Assembly (NCBI GenBank): GCA_034440615.1
Contig: JAOTOM010004284.1
Coordinates: 1-64,000, forward strand
Length of the DNA: 64,000 bases
Direction: 5' to 3'
Origin: Ashinkailepas kermadecensis
Lineage: Eukaryota; Arthropoda; Thecostraca; Neolepadidae
The position numbers and the translations under genes are program-made. Positions 12,401-26,766 of this stretch are shown in pieces. Numbering within the stretch: position 1 is the first letter of the stretch; each line of letters starts with the position of its first letter. The notes beneath the pieces were generated by a model that saw only the letters and a list, made by a program, of their open reading frames with translations, was not told where the DNA came from and made no database searches.

Positions 12401-15400
12401 TGTGGTGTGACCTGACCCACGTCTGTGGCGTGATATGACCCACGTCTGTGGTGTGACATGACCCATGCCTGTGGTGTGACCTGATCCACGTCTGTAGCGT
12501 GATATGACCCACGTCTGTGGCGTGACATGACCCACGTCTGTGGTGTGACCTGACCCACGTCTGTGGGTGACATGACCCACATCTGTGGTGTGCCCTGACC
12601 CACGTATGTGGTGTGACCTGATCCACGTCTGTGGCGTGATATGACCCACGTCTGTGGCGTGACATGACCCACGTCTGTGGTGTGACCTGACCCACGTCTG
12701 TGGTGTGACATGACCCACGTCTGTGGTGTGACCTGATCCACGTCTGTGGTGTGACCTGACCCACGTCTGTGGTGTGACCTGACCCACGTCTGTGGTGTGA
12801 CATGACCCATGCCTGTGGTGTGACCTGATCCACGTCTGTGGTGTGACATGACCCACGTATGTGGTGTGACCTGACCCACGTCTGTGGTGTGACCTGACCC
12901 ACGTCTGTGGTGTGACCTGACACACGTCTGTGGTGTGACATGACCCATGCCTGTGGTGTGACCTGATCCACGTCTGTAGCGTGATATGACCCACGTCTGT
13001 GGCGTGACATGACCCACGTCTGTGGTGTGACCTGACCCACGTCTGTGGGTGACATGACCCACGTATGTGGTGTGCCCTGACCCACGTATGTGGTGTGACC
13101 TGATCCACGTCTGTGGCGTGATATGACCCACGTCTGTGGCGTGACATGACCCACGTCTGTGGTGTGACCTGACCCACGTCTGTGGGTGACATGACCCACA
13201 TCTGTGGTGTGCCCTGACCCACGTATGTGGTGTGACCTGACCCACGTCTGTGGCGTGACATGACCCACGTCTGTGGTGTGACCTGACCCATGCCTGTGGT
13301 GTGACCTGACCCACGTCTGTGGTGTGACATGACCCACATCTGTGGTGTGACCTGACCCACGTCTGTGGTGTGACATGACCCACATTTGTGGCGTGACATG
13401 ACCCACGTATGTGGTGTGACCTGACCCACGTCAGTGGCGTGACATGACCCACGTCTGCGGTGTGACCTGATCCACGTCTGTGATATGACATGACTCACGT
13501 CCGTAGTGTGACCTGACCCACGTATGTGGCGTGATCTGACCCACGTATGTGGCGTGACATAACCCACGTCTGCGGTGTGACCTGGCCCACGTCTGTGGTA
13601 CGATCTGACCCACGGTCGTGGTGCGACCAGGCATGCGGTCACACCACAGGTGGACGCAAGTCTGCCTGCAAGGAGTTCTACAAATTGCGCGTGTACACTC
13701 GTGCATGTAGAGATAGATGAGCTGAGACAATGACTATATGGATGAGTAGCATCACAACTATTATAGATGGAGCCTTGGACCCTTGCTGCTTCATTTTCGG
13801 AGGTAAACATAATGCGCTTGGAAAGTCAAGCTGCATTGGCCGTATCCGTAACCGTTTGCACCGAATGTTTGAACAGTGCAGGCATTCCAGTCGTCCGCTG
13901 TTGGTTGGTCTCAGCCATCGGGCACTTCACGCTCATTTGTTGTGATCACCGTACGCGGCATCTGAACGGATGTATTTCAGTAGTAGTACAGACAGTTTTG
14001 GCACAGAAGCATTCTCTTCCAATGCCCTTGCTGATCGATGTCACTGCAGAAGCTGGTGCACTTGCCTCAAAACTGGTCGAGTCGGGCTAGTTCTGAAGCG
14101 GATATGGTCCGCTCTTCGGTCGTTAAAGTGCAATCAACCAGCTGCAGCGGTCATCGGCGGCGCCACGCACCCGATAGGAAGGACGTGGTCGCTTTTGTCC
14201 ATTATCTGCATGCAACGCACTTACACGTACGTAAACTATTAAGTTGCACCAGACTTGGGTGGCGCGTCTGCCCGCTCGTGCCCCTTTGTTGCCGCCCATG
14301 GCAGTGACGGTTATAGTCGGATGAGTGCACTATTATCCCTCAGATATGAGCAGCGAAAGGCCCGAATTCGATGCGATTAGGAAAGCGTATGGAAATATTG
14401 TTAAGCTTTTCGGATGTTTTCGTATGCCCAAGGCCATTTTGCAAGAGCAATATTTTCGCAATTTTCCCTCAGCTTATCGTATTCGGACGTTTCGCTGCTG
14501 ATGTAAACCAGGTGCATGTCGACTTGTTTAAATTAGTTTTCGGTATTATTGGCAAGTTTATTCCGTTCTCCTGATTGGAAAATGTAATTGTAAAGTCAGA
14601 AAACCTTTGATTGACACGCAAACGTGTGCAGTGCCCTGCTGCCGAATTTGGCCGCACGGAGCTAATCACAATGGCAATCACATCAGAAGTGTAGGCTTGT
14701 CGTGTCTACTGCCCAACGGTGCTTCTGTGCGGCAGCGCTTATAACCTACACGCTACGCATTATTACCAGAGGGCCTCGGAAATTCCCCGAATCAAAGTAT
14801 AAAGCTTCTGTGGAGCGTGCGCGTTTAAGTGCCTCCAGTCCGAAATGTCTGAGTCGGCCGTTTTATTCAATGGCTCATCAACTGGATCAACGAAATGGCG
14901 CACCGCCGCGCTTCTGGCGCATTGGTAAAGATTACGCCTGCACTTATGGCCGGCGCGGATCTCCCATGATGAATAAAACATACGGGAAAGGTAGCGCAGA
15001 TATCTGCTGGGTGGTCAAATAATATTGCTAATAAAATGACTGCCGTTTAGATGAACTGAGGAGACTCGCCAATGTGCGGATACTATTGGTGATTAACGTC
15101 TTGCACGACTGGCACAAATGAACTCCATGTGTATCTAACAATCTAACAAACTGATTTCCCTAACGCCACCGCACGACACGCAGCACCTGGGCCGCGTCTC
15201 CTCCGATGTGGTGGTCTGCAGTCGTCCGACCGGCCGCTCCGCCGAACCTAACCGCGTGACTGGCCGCGCAGCTCCAGACGCACGAGGTGTGCGAGGTGTG
15301 CACCAAGGTGCTGTTCCAAGTGGAGCTGTCGCGCTCCGCGCTGGACCAGATGTGGGGCTTCAGCGTCGAGGCCGAGCTGATCGAGAACGTCGACCGTCAG

Positions 15401-18400
15401 GACGAGCTGTGCTGCTACATCAGCCGGGTGGAGGACAGGTCGAGAGCCGCGCACAACAGTACGTCCGTCGGTGCACGCCGAACGTGGCGCACCAACAGGG
15501 GCGGATTCGGGAATTTTGGTGGGGGCACTCGTCTGGAGGGACACCATTTCCTCGTAGGGACGCCACTGTGGTGTTCCTTCAGGAGGCGTCTTCGGCTGAA
15601 AATTCGCTGAGCGCGGGGAGGTGCACTCAAGCATGCACTGAATTTTCCTCACAAGAGAACGCATTTTCTTGTCAAATGGGCCATTTTCCTCCTGCCCTGA
15701 GAAGCTTGTTCAGCCAGGAGAGGAGGGGGGGCTGAACTCTAACCTCCTCGAAGGGACGTCTTTTTCCGGTCAGAGGGCCTCCCCTTTCCATGGGGGCGGG
15801 GGCACATACCCCCAGTGCCCCTGTGTGCCCCTGTGTGCGCTCCTGCACACCAGCAAATGTGTGGTGGCTTTGTGTTTTCTGCTGATCGCTGCGTTGTCGC
15901 CCTGCCTTGTCTGTCGTATCATCCGCTCCTACTGTCCCGCTGTCTCTGGGCAGAGGTGCATCAGGTACTGCTTCTCCGGGTGGAGCTCGCTGACCACACA
16001 AGTGACTGCACCATTGATCATTCTGCTCAGCGACGTGGACATTCTGTCCCATGCGCAGGGCTAGCGCCGGCCCGTTCCTGCAAACCGTGCCCCAGCCCCC
16101 TCAAATAATCCATCCCTCTGCCAGAGCGCAGACACCTGCGTTGGTGTGTTGTGACCCTCCACCTGCCTGCAGGAGCCCCATGTTAACTACCACTTCATTC
16201 ATCCCTCCTCGCGAAGCCCCCCCCCCCCGCAATCGATCGTTGGGCTGTTCAGCCTTTCCGCGAATCCCCCCCCCCCACGCGCTCCCTGTTGTGTGTGTGT
16301 TTACATAAAGGCTCTACTCACACTGCACGCGAACCGGTGTGATGTCACGCACCCCACCGCGGCACATGACCGCCGTACCCACATCCGCTCGCGTGTCGTC
16401 CTCCCACCTTACTAGTTTGCCTACTTGGGTCGCATGGAACACACATGGAGCCGCCATCCTTTTCACACGTCCACTTTATGCCTTACTCCCCGATCGTTCC
16501 CTCCTTCTAGTTTATCATGTGCGCATCTCTTAGACATACGTCGTGGTCTATTCCTAGTTCAAATACCTGAATATGCGAAGGCTGTACTGCGCAGGGCTAT
16601 ATCTGCTTATCAGTTCGCAATATGCTGCATGCAATGCATACGGAAATAATATATCCGTGGTGTATATGGTACAATATATATATATATACTTATTAGTACG
16701 ATGTCTATTCAAATTACCACACGTTGCTTCCACATATAACACAATAGCAGCTTGATGGGATAGTTTGGGCTCGTAATCTGTCCCCTTCAGGAAGTTATTG
16801 CCATTATGAAAGCATCACCAAATAACCGAAGTTACTAATGTTCATGATTTCACACCAAGTAATAGGGGAAGTTCGCCAGCATGAATGAGGGTTCCGCTAA
16901 ATGTTGTATGCACACCCATTATTCGTTCGCATTCATTCCATTAGTTTCATTCTACACACTGGAGTGGGTGGATCAATGATTGCAAACTGCACAAGCCGTT
17001 TCCGTAATGGATCAGTGGCTAATAACCGGTACCCAACACGGTCCGACCGAACACAACCCACAATACATTCAGAAAGCCTATGTGTCAGTCCAGCGGCATA
17101 TATCACCCAGGCTACTGTCGACCGTTTTCTGAAGCGTGAGCGTCGCTTCCGTCTGCGACAGGTCTCATCCGGGGCGACGAGATCATGGTGATAAACGGCG
17201 CGATCGTGTCCGACCTGGACATGATGTACCTCGAGTCGGTGCTGCAGGAGGAGCTCGCCCTCTGTCTCATGATGCGCTCGTCCAGGACAGAGGTGAGTGC
17301 TGTGACCGGGCAGCGTATCACGTCCGAGAAGAGTGGCACGTCTGAGAGGAGTGGGACGTCCGAGAGGAGTGGCACGTCCGAGAGGAGTGGCACGTCCGAG
17401 AGGTGTGGCACGTCCTAGAGGAGTGGCATGTCCTGGAGGAGTGGCACGTCCGGGAGGAGTGGCACGTCCGAGAGGAGTGCCACTCCAGATAGGGGTACCA
17501 CTCCGGAGAGGAATGCCACTCCAGAGAGGGGTGCCACGTCCGAGGGGGGTGTCGCATCCGATAGGAGTGCCACGTCCGATAGGAGTGCCACGTCCGAGAG
17601 GAGTGCCACGTCCGAGAGGAGTGCCACGTCCGAGAGGAGTGCCACGTCCGAGAGGAGTGCCACGTCCGAGAGAAGTGGCACTCTTGGTGTGAGTGTCGCA
17701 GTCGAGGCGGTGAGTTTCTGGCTGCGAGAGAGTGTGCTTAATCCTACTGGGTGGCCGCAGATGACAAAATATATTCAGGAATGGAAGTCTTCAAAACCAT
17801 TGGTGTTCTCCAACTTCAAAGATCACCTTAATTCAGTGCCCTCTTGACCTCGATCGGAAGCGCTGGATGAAAACCATCACCGCATATTTATGTCCAAATA
17901 AGAGTGATAAAGGACCAATTTAGCACATGCCAGCTTAATCTAGCCTACGCCTAATCCAACAACTCTGCTAATCTGACCGTCAGACACAACATTGCATGCC
18001 ATCGTTCAGCGCATGGTAATCGACTGATTGAACTCGGCGGGGTGATCGGCCCCGGTCGGAGTGCAGCCACAACAAGCAGTTCTCAGCATTGACCCATATA
18101 TTGGCACGTCAAGTACCCACGTGGGGTACTGAGCCGGGCACAGCAGCCAATCGCTACCGCAGGTTGACAAACCGAAGTAGTCTGACGAGGCATGTTATTT
18201 TCGCGGTGCAGGATAACCTTGACGTTCGACACAGGAGAACCTTGACGCTCGACACGGGAGAACCTTGACGCTCGACACAGGAGAACCTTGACGCTCGACA
18301 CAGGAGAACCTGGACGCTCAACACAGGAGAACCTTGACGCTCAGCACAGGAGAACCTTGACGCTCAACACAGGAGAACCTTGACGCTCAACACAGGAGAA

Positions 18401-20252
18401 CCTTGACGCTCAACACAGGAGAACCTTGACGCTCAGCACAGGAGAACCTTGACGCTGTACAGGGGAGAATATTGCCGCTCGACACGGGAGAACCTTGCCG
18501 CTCGACACACACCGTTCAACACTCGACAGGTTGGCAAACGTTATCCAGTCGCTGCCCGGGTGACGCCATGGGCGACGTTTTCTATTTTGGTTTCGTTGTT
18601 TATTGGGTGGTTCACGACGCGCTTTTTGCACATTCACGGCTAATGGCGCCGCCCACACTGTTTCGCCGGTGGGCCGCGGGATTGTGAAATGTCCCGAGCG
18701 GTGCGAGTGTCGAACCCGGGACCTTTGGTACCCAGAGCCTAACACCTTAACCACTCGGCCATCCCCGCCCCCTATTTTGGTTTCGAAGCGTCTGCTTGGC
18801 CAATCCTGTCTCCGACAAGAAATTGGTTCGACTCAAAAGATGTTAGCGCAGGGAGCCACGCCGGTGTTCGTCACACTGGACCAGATCGCGAGATGTGGCA
18901 TGCGCACTGTGTAATGTGCCGTTGTTCCAAGTGGGCCTTTTTGTGCTGACGTATGCAACAAGTTTGATCTCCATGCAACCTCATGGCGTTTTATTAACGG
19001 AAGTTGAGTTTTGATGTATGAAACAACTAACACCTAACGACACAATGGAAAAGCCATTATGGAACTGTAAGCTTTTTATTCCTTTTTTCGTCAGCTCGTA
19101 TTGATGCCTCGCAAGTAGGCAAAGCGGGACTTTTTCAAGCCTTGTAGAATAAGGTACAGGTACACACTTCCATGCATCCTCGCCTGATCTCATTCCCTTC
19201 CAGGCTTTGTCATTCAAGAGTTTTCCTGCGTACGCAACGATTTCCCCTCTCTGTCTTCCAGTTTTTGCGAACAACGGAAACAAAGAACGCCTGAGTTGAT
19301 ATCTAAAATTAAAACGTCAAGTATGCGTTCGCCGATGAATTCAGAGTGGCACCTAATTATAGTTTTTGTCCTAGTGTTTGATGTTTTGTTGATGTTGTCG
19401 CAGCAGCGTGTCCACCAATAGCGAGTTTCGACCACTTGTGCACAGTCTGGACACGAACACAGTGACGCACGCGATGGCTTCGTGCAGTCACGATGTCGGC
19501 TTGACACCCGACAGCGGACCCATGTAGCAGACGATGTGGCAGTTGTCGCCATGTAGCAGACGATGTGGCGTTGTCGCCATGTGCGACGATGTGGTCCATG
19601 TAGCAGACGATGTGGCAGTTGTCGCCATGTAGCAGACGATGTGGCAGTTGTCGCCATGTAGCAGACGATGTGGCAGCCCCAAATATGCAAAATAATTTTC
19701 GGTAACTGTAAGCTGCTCGGATATTCTGGTAAATTGTGTGATGAAACATGTCCACTTCACGACATACCTATGTTTACATAGTTCGGCATCTTACGTGGTG
19801 CTTGTTCCTATATTCGTTATTGCGTGCGAAAGCATTCCACTACATCTGTTTACAATCGGTGTGGCTGGACCGTCGTGGTAGCTGTTTATTGCGTGTCTGG
19901 CCTTGTCCTACTTCCCAGGTCGTGGCGACCAGCTGTCGACGTGTCACCAACCGGCGTCGGTAGTTGTGTATGTGATGGGTCACCAACCGGCGTCGGCATG
20001 TGTATGTGATGGGTCACTAACTGGTGCTGACAGGGTGTGTGTGTGTGTGATGCGTCACCAACTGGCGTCGGCAGGTGTGTGGTGAGTCCCAACCGGCGTC
20101 GGCAGTTGTGTGTGTGGGTAGGCGTGGATGTGTGTGTGTTGGGTACTAATGTTTTTTTGTGATGCGTCACCAACTGGCGTCGGCAGGTGTATGTGGTGAG
20201 TCACCAACCGGCGTCGGCATGTGTATGTGATGGGTCACTAACTGGTGCTGAC

Positions 20253-20304
<52 letters not shown>

Positions 20305-20942
20305 TGCGTCACCAACTGGCGTCGGCAGGTGTATGTGGTGAGTCACCAACTGGCGTCGGCAGGTGTATGTGATGAGTCACCAACTGGCGTCGGCAGGGGT
20401 GTGTGATGAGTCACCAACTGGCGTCGGCAGGTGTATGTGATGTCACCAACTGGCGTCGGCAGGTGTGTGTGATGAGTCACCAACTGGCGTCGGCAGGTGT
20501 GTGTGATGAGTCACCAACTGGCGTCGGCAGGTGTATGTGATGGGTCACCAACTGGCGTCGGCAGGTGTGTGTGATGAGTCACCAACTGGCGTCGGCAGGT
20601 GTATGTGATGAGTCACCAACTGGCGTCGGCAGTTGTGTATGTGATGGGTCACCAACTGGCGTCGGCAGGTGTGTGTGATGAGTCACCAGCTGGCGTCGGC
20701 AGGTGTATGTGATGGGTCACCAGCTGGCGTCGGCAGTTGTGTATGTGATGGGTCACCAACCGGCGTCGGCAGGTGTATGTGATGGGTCACTAACTGGTGC
20801 CGACAGGTGTGTGTGTGTGTGTGCGTGTGCGTGTGCGTGTGCGTGTGCGTGTGATGAGTCACCAACTGGTGTCGGAAGGTGTGTGATGGGTCACCAACCG
20901 GCGTCGGCAGGTGTATGTGATGGGTCACTAACTGGTGCCGAC

Positions 20943-21033
<91 letters not shown>

Positions 21034-24000
21034 TGCGTGTGTGCGTGTGCGTGTGCGTGTGATGAGTCACCAACTGGCGTCGGAAGGTGTGTGATGGGTC
21101 ACCAACCGGCGTCGGCAGGTGTATGTGATGAGTCACCAACTGGCGTCGGCAGTTGTGTATGTGATGGGTCACCAACCGGCGTCGGCAGGTGTATGTGATG
21201 AGTCACCAACTGGCGTCGGCAGGTGTATGTGATGAGTCACCAACTGGCGTCGGCAGGTGTATGTGATGGGTCACCAACTGGCGTCGGCAGGTGTATGTGA
21301 TGAGTCACCAACTGGCGTCGGCAGGTGTATGTGATGGGTCACCAACCGGCGTCGGCAGGTGTATGTGATGGGTCACCAACTGGTGCCGACAGGTGCCGGC
21401 CGCCGCGCACCTGATGAGGTCGACTGACGACATCATCGAGCGGCTCGTCTGCCCGCCGCCGCCGTCCGACAACGTCGTTCGCGACGACGACATCGACAAC
21501 ATGATCGTGCCTAGCGTCAAGTCGTGGAGTAGGTGCCCCCCCTTCCGTCCCCCAGCTTTACACTCCTGGCGCTGACCGGCGCCGTCCTGGCCTTCGGCCT
21601 GACACTGGCACCCGCCTGTTGCAGTCAGCTCCCCAGCGGGGGTAGGCGCCCCCCCCCCCATCCGTTCCCTCCGTCCTCCCCGGTGCCCCCGCCCTATACC
21701 CCTAGTGCTGACTGACGTCGGCCTGACACTGGCACCCGCCTGTTGCAGTCAGCTCCGTCGACGGTCGGCCACTCCGGCGGCCCGTTTGTGTGGATCTATG
21801 TGGCTGTTCGCTGTTTCCGTCCGCTACCAATCAGGGGTTGAGTGTCGGTCGGAGAGCGCCGGCCACGTGCTTACTGCCGAGATAGTTCCAGCACGGGTCG
21901 TGGCAAGACTGACACGGAGGCTTGTGGGATTAACATGGGGCTCTATGTGGGTGGGGATAGGGCGTATCTATAGGATCCCCGTCTAACATGGAGCTGTGTG
22001 TCGGTAGTGACAGGGTGGGCAAGAAGGCTGTTTGCGGGCTATGGCAGGACAGACATGGAGGATTCTAATGTTGATGTGCCGTAACTTGACAGGCATGGAT
22101 GTGACATCGGGCTGTTTGCAGTCTATGGCATGTCGGATATGGAGGGTTGTCCTTGTCTGTGTGACATTGGACTTTTTGCAGGCCGTGATAAGACGGACAT
22201 GGAAGGTTGTCCACCACCTCCGTCCGACACTTCCGACCGGTCCAACGTCTCCTCGGTGGAGATCGAGAATCTGCTCAAGGTGAGGCAACACAATTAGTTT
22301 GTGTGGTATTGGTGCGGTTGCATTGCATCTACCTGCATTTCCCTCATCAAATCGCCCTAATGTAACTTCTAGATGTATTGTATTTCGCTAGAATTAACAA
22401 CATGCTCGCACGTCTCGTTGGCCGTGGTACCGTGGCCGGCCGGTGGCAGTGCTTGCCTCATCGTGGTCCATTGTCCAATATCTGCATCATGGAGACAAGA
22501 TGCCACTAAACAGTGCTGCTTTGATGACGCCGAGACGAGAGGTATGTACCAACAACTACCGCAGGCGTCAGTACCAACAACTACCGTCGGCGCCAGTACC
22601 AACAACTATCGCCGGCGCCAGGTACTGGCGCCGACGGTAGTTGTTGGTGCTGACGCCTGCGGTAGTTCTTGGTACTGGCGCCGACGGTAGTTGTTGGTAC
22701 TGGCGCCGTCGGTAGTTGTTGGTACTGGCGCCTGTGGTAGTTGTTGGTGTTGGCGCTTGTGGTAGTTGTTGGTACTGGCGCCGATGGTAGTTGTTGGTAC
22801 TGGCGTTTGTGGTAGTTGTTGGTACTGGCGCCGTCGGTAGTTGTTGGTACTGGCGCCGCCGGTAGTTGTTGGTACTGGCGCCTGTGGTAGTTGTTGGTAC
22901 TGGCGCCGTCGGTAGTTGTTGGTGCTGGCGCCGACGGTAGTTGTTGGTGCTGGCGCCGACGGTAGTTGTTGGTACTGGCGCCGACGGTAGTTGTTGGTGC
23001 TGGCGCCGACGGTAGTTGTTGGTACTGGCGCCTGTGGTAGTTGTTGGTGTTGGCGCATGTGGTAGTTGTTGATACTGGCGCATGTGGTAGTTGTTGGTAC
23101 TGGTGCCGACGGTAGTTGTTGGTACTGTCGCCGACGGTAGTTGTTGGTACTGGTGCCGACGGTAGTTCTTGGTACTGGCGCCGACGGTAGTTGTTGGTAC
23201 TGGCTCCTGTGGTGGTAGTTGTTGGTACTGGCGCCTGCGGTAGTTGTTGGTACTGGCGCCTGTGGCAATTGTTGGTACTAGCGCCTGTGGTAGTTGTTGG
23301 TGTTCGCGCCTGCGGTAGTTGTTGATCCGTCAGCCACCCTACGGATAATTGCGGGTGAATCCATCGATAATCAGTGTGGTAATCTGCCGTGGCGGGATCT
23401 GCCCCCTCTGCCCACCTCTTCAGGCCAGCTGACTGACGCCCGTCGCATAGTGCCCGGTTGGGGGAGGGTACGAGGGCATGCGGCCAACGAGCATTCCCAG
23501 TTGGCCGCACTCAGTTGACCCCAGTGGGCCGCACTCACAGTTGGCCCCAGTTGGCCGCACAGTTGACCATGCCGCGCTCGTAATTTGTCTGGATAACGAC
23601 AGGAGGATGAGAAGGGGGCACCGGGTTGGGACGGTTGCCCTGCGTCGAGGTCCGCACTGTGCAGCGTCCCAGTGGCGCCAGCTGCTGCTGCCGTGCATTA
23701 CCACCCTCGGCTGGGTCGATAGTTGCTAATGGAGGGTTAGTCACCGTGTGCGGTTTCTTTCTCTTGTCCACATCAGGAAGCTTGGGAATGTTTGTTAGGA
23801 TCGATGCGATGCTTGACTTATTTATTTATCAAATGGATGCATTGATTGGCGTGTTTGCCTTCCAAATGAAACGTGTCGCAGCCGAATGAAGAGCAACGAT
23901 TCAGTCCATCTGTGAGACCGCAGCAGGGCACGAAACTTGGGTGACATTGCAACTATTCTGCAGTAAATTAAATGTCCAGTTTACCTACTAATAGGCATCG

Positions 24001-26001
24001 TGATTGATTGCAGTATATGGTCAATGAATTGTCTTGTTTGACATTCTTTATGAAAGTAAATGCTATGCTTTCCTGAAGTGTGTTATTCATGACATACCTG
24101 ATACCCAGAAAAGCTTCAGCATTAACCCACAACTTCAAACCTGGTGCTAACATCTACTCGCTCAGCATGCTTAGTCACCGTATGCTGTGCGACTCGCATG
24201 GGTGTAGGAACCAGGACGTTACTGGTATGGGAAAAAAGATCCCAAGAAGCCATTCTTTCCAGTTAACGCCCATTGACCCAACGTTAAGATTGAAAGATGT
24301 TTGCATGGAAGCATTTTGTTTCCTCCAGCCACGTGGCGCCTCGTGTGGTGACTAGTGGTAGTCGCCGCCGTCACATGTAACTAGCCGTGGCGGCCGCAGA
24401 GCGCCACCCTGGTGACCGGCTACTGCAGAACGGCAGTGGAGCCGGCTCGCGCGCTGGCCGACCGCGTCCCGTCGCCCACCTCAAGCATCGCCTCCAGCCA
24501 GAGCCAGACGATGACGCCCAGCCGGCACCTCAGCGACGCCGACAAACTGCGCAAGGTCCTCACCGAGCTGCTCGACACGGAGCGCACCTACGTCAAGGTG
24601 GGTCCGCCCAAGGAGCACACGTCAAGGTGGGTCCGCCCGCGGAGCGTACCTACGTCAAGGTGGGTCTGCCCACAGGGCACACTCACGTCAAGGTGGGTCG
24701 GCCCGCGGAGCGCACCTACGTAAAGGTGGGTCCGCCTACGGAGCGCACCCACGTCAAGGTGGGTCCGCCTACGGAGCGCACCCACGTCAAGGTGGGTCCG
24801 CCCACGGAGAGCACCCACGTCAAGGTGGGTCCGCTCACGGAGCCCACGTCCAGGTGGGTTCCCGTTACGGAGCGCACCCACGTCTGGGTAGGTTCGCTCA
24901 CTGAGCGTGGATATATGAAAGTAACTCGGCCGTATAAGTTATCATACGTTGGGAAGGATTTCAGAGGCGTAGAAATTGACAAAGTTGTCTCCATAATGGA
25001 ATCGAGATGTTCAAACTGTCTTACTTGCCAGTATCTGGCATTGGCCGGTAACCAAATGACAAAAATGGTGCGTTGCGTCTGTGGCTATACGCTGCCTACA
25101 GGCCTGTCTCGAAAGGCAACGGACACCCAACGGAGCAGTATCACGAGACGGCCAGTGTAGGCAGTTGAGGACCGGAAGGTGCAGCTCGGACTGGGAGGCT
25201 CAATATAAATACGAAAATTTGCGGTGCTATTTATTGTGTACTAAATACACATGTGTACTATTTTGCTGCTTCTGTGCTATTTTACGGGTTCCTGTGGATA
25301 TTTTAAGTATCTATCCATGGTGCTTCTGCTAGCATGTGTCAGGATAAGACATATACTTTCCGGCTGCGGATTGAGCCACGTCTGTTTCAAGAGTAGTTAT
25401 TTCCTTTTCATTTTATCTTTCGCGATACATCGGAGTAAGCCCAGACTGATATTATAATCGTAATTTAACGTGTAGGTTGAAGGCGAAAAGTTGGCGAGAT
25501 GATTATGACCTTTATACAGAAGGTTGGTCGGATTCCATTCTACCCCACCTTTTGTAGGGTGGGTGATATTGAACTCGAACGTACGTCTCCTCACAAAGCA
25601 ACGGTTATCTCCGTGGATTGGGAGCTTCGATTGTATCATTAGCTGTTATAGCCAACTTGAGACGAGGAAATGATTACTATTTAATGAAGCGCGATTCAAC
25701 ACGCACTCGGGGCACATCTGTCTCCTATCCTGACGTGTAATAGCCCAGGAGTTGGTCTTACTCCGACGTCTTACCCCAAACACCATATCTGTCTTACCTT
25801 GACGTACGATAGTCTAGGAGTCGGTCTTACCCCGACGTGAGAGAGCACGATGGCAAATATTTCCCCGACAATTGGAAGCTCAAAAGGACTCCGCTACACT
25901 ATAGGAGCGTCAATTTCACAGAACTGACGATTCTAGACGCAACGGCGGCGGAGTATGCGGATTTAAGGCGGAAGTGATGCAGGCCTCTGAGGAAGAGGGG
26001 G

Positions 26002-26064
<63 letters not shown>

Positions 26065-26731
26065 TGGATGGATGGATGGATGGATGGATGGATGGATGGA
26101 TGGATGGATGGATGGATGGATGGATGGATGGATGGATGGATGGATGGATGGATGGATGGATGGATGGATGGATGGATGGATGGATGGATGGATGGATGGA
26201 TGGATGGATAGAAAGAAGGATAGATAGAAAGAAAGATAGATAGAAAGAAAGATAGAAAGAAAGATAGAAAGAAAGATAGAAAGAAAGAAAGATAGAAAGA
26301 AAGATAGAAAGAAAGATAGAAAGAAAGATAGAAAGAAAGATAGAAAGAAAGATAGAAAGAAAGAAAGATAGAAAGAAAGATAGAAAGAAAGATAGATAGA
26401 AAGATAGATAGAAAGAAAGATAGAAAGAAAGATAGAAGAAGATAGAAAGATAGAAAGAAAGATAGAAAGAAAGATAGAAAGAAAGATAGAAATAAAGATA
26501 GAAAGAAAGATAGAAAGAAAGATAGAAAGAAAGATAGAAAGATAGATAGAAAGAAAGATAGAAAGAAAGATAGAAAGAAAGATAGAAAGAAAGATAGAAA
26601 GAAAGATAGAAAGAAAGATAGAAAGAAAGATAGAAAGAAAGATAGAAAGAAAGATAGAAAGAAAGATAGAAAGAAAGAAAGATAGAAAGAAAGATAGAAA
26701 GAAAGATAGAAAGAAAGATAGAAAGAAAGAT

Positions 26732-26766
<35 letters not shown>

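Noticed and set aside
11945..13810. 621-, 457- and 452-codon minus-strand frames
   Set aside because: They arise from the stop-free 23-bp repeat in all three frames. There are no conserved residues or splice support.
18660..18772. Functional tRNA-Leu or tRNA-Ser gene on the minus strand
   Set aside because: It is part of a 176-bp unit with a 14-bp target-site duplication and a SINE tail. The variable arm and acceptor pairing are not convincing.
22581..23510. 309-codon [16 protein letters not shown] protein on the minus strand
   Set aside because: It is translation of the 25-bp minisatellite inside sif intron 7. The unit is not a multiple of three.
24891..25160. Extension of sif exon 8 through the 33-bp array as coding sequence
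   Set aside because: The first inter-donor spacing of 29 bp shifts the frame, and exon 9 joins in phase only to the first donor.
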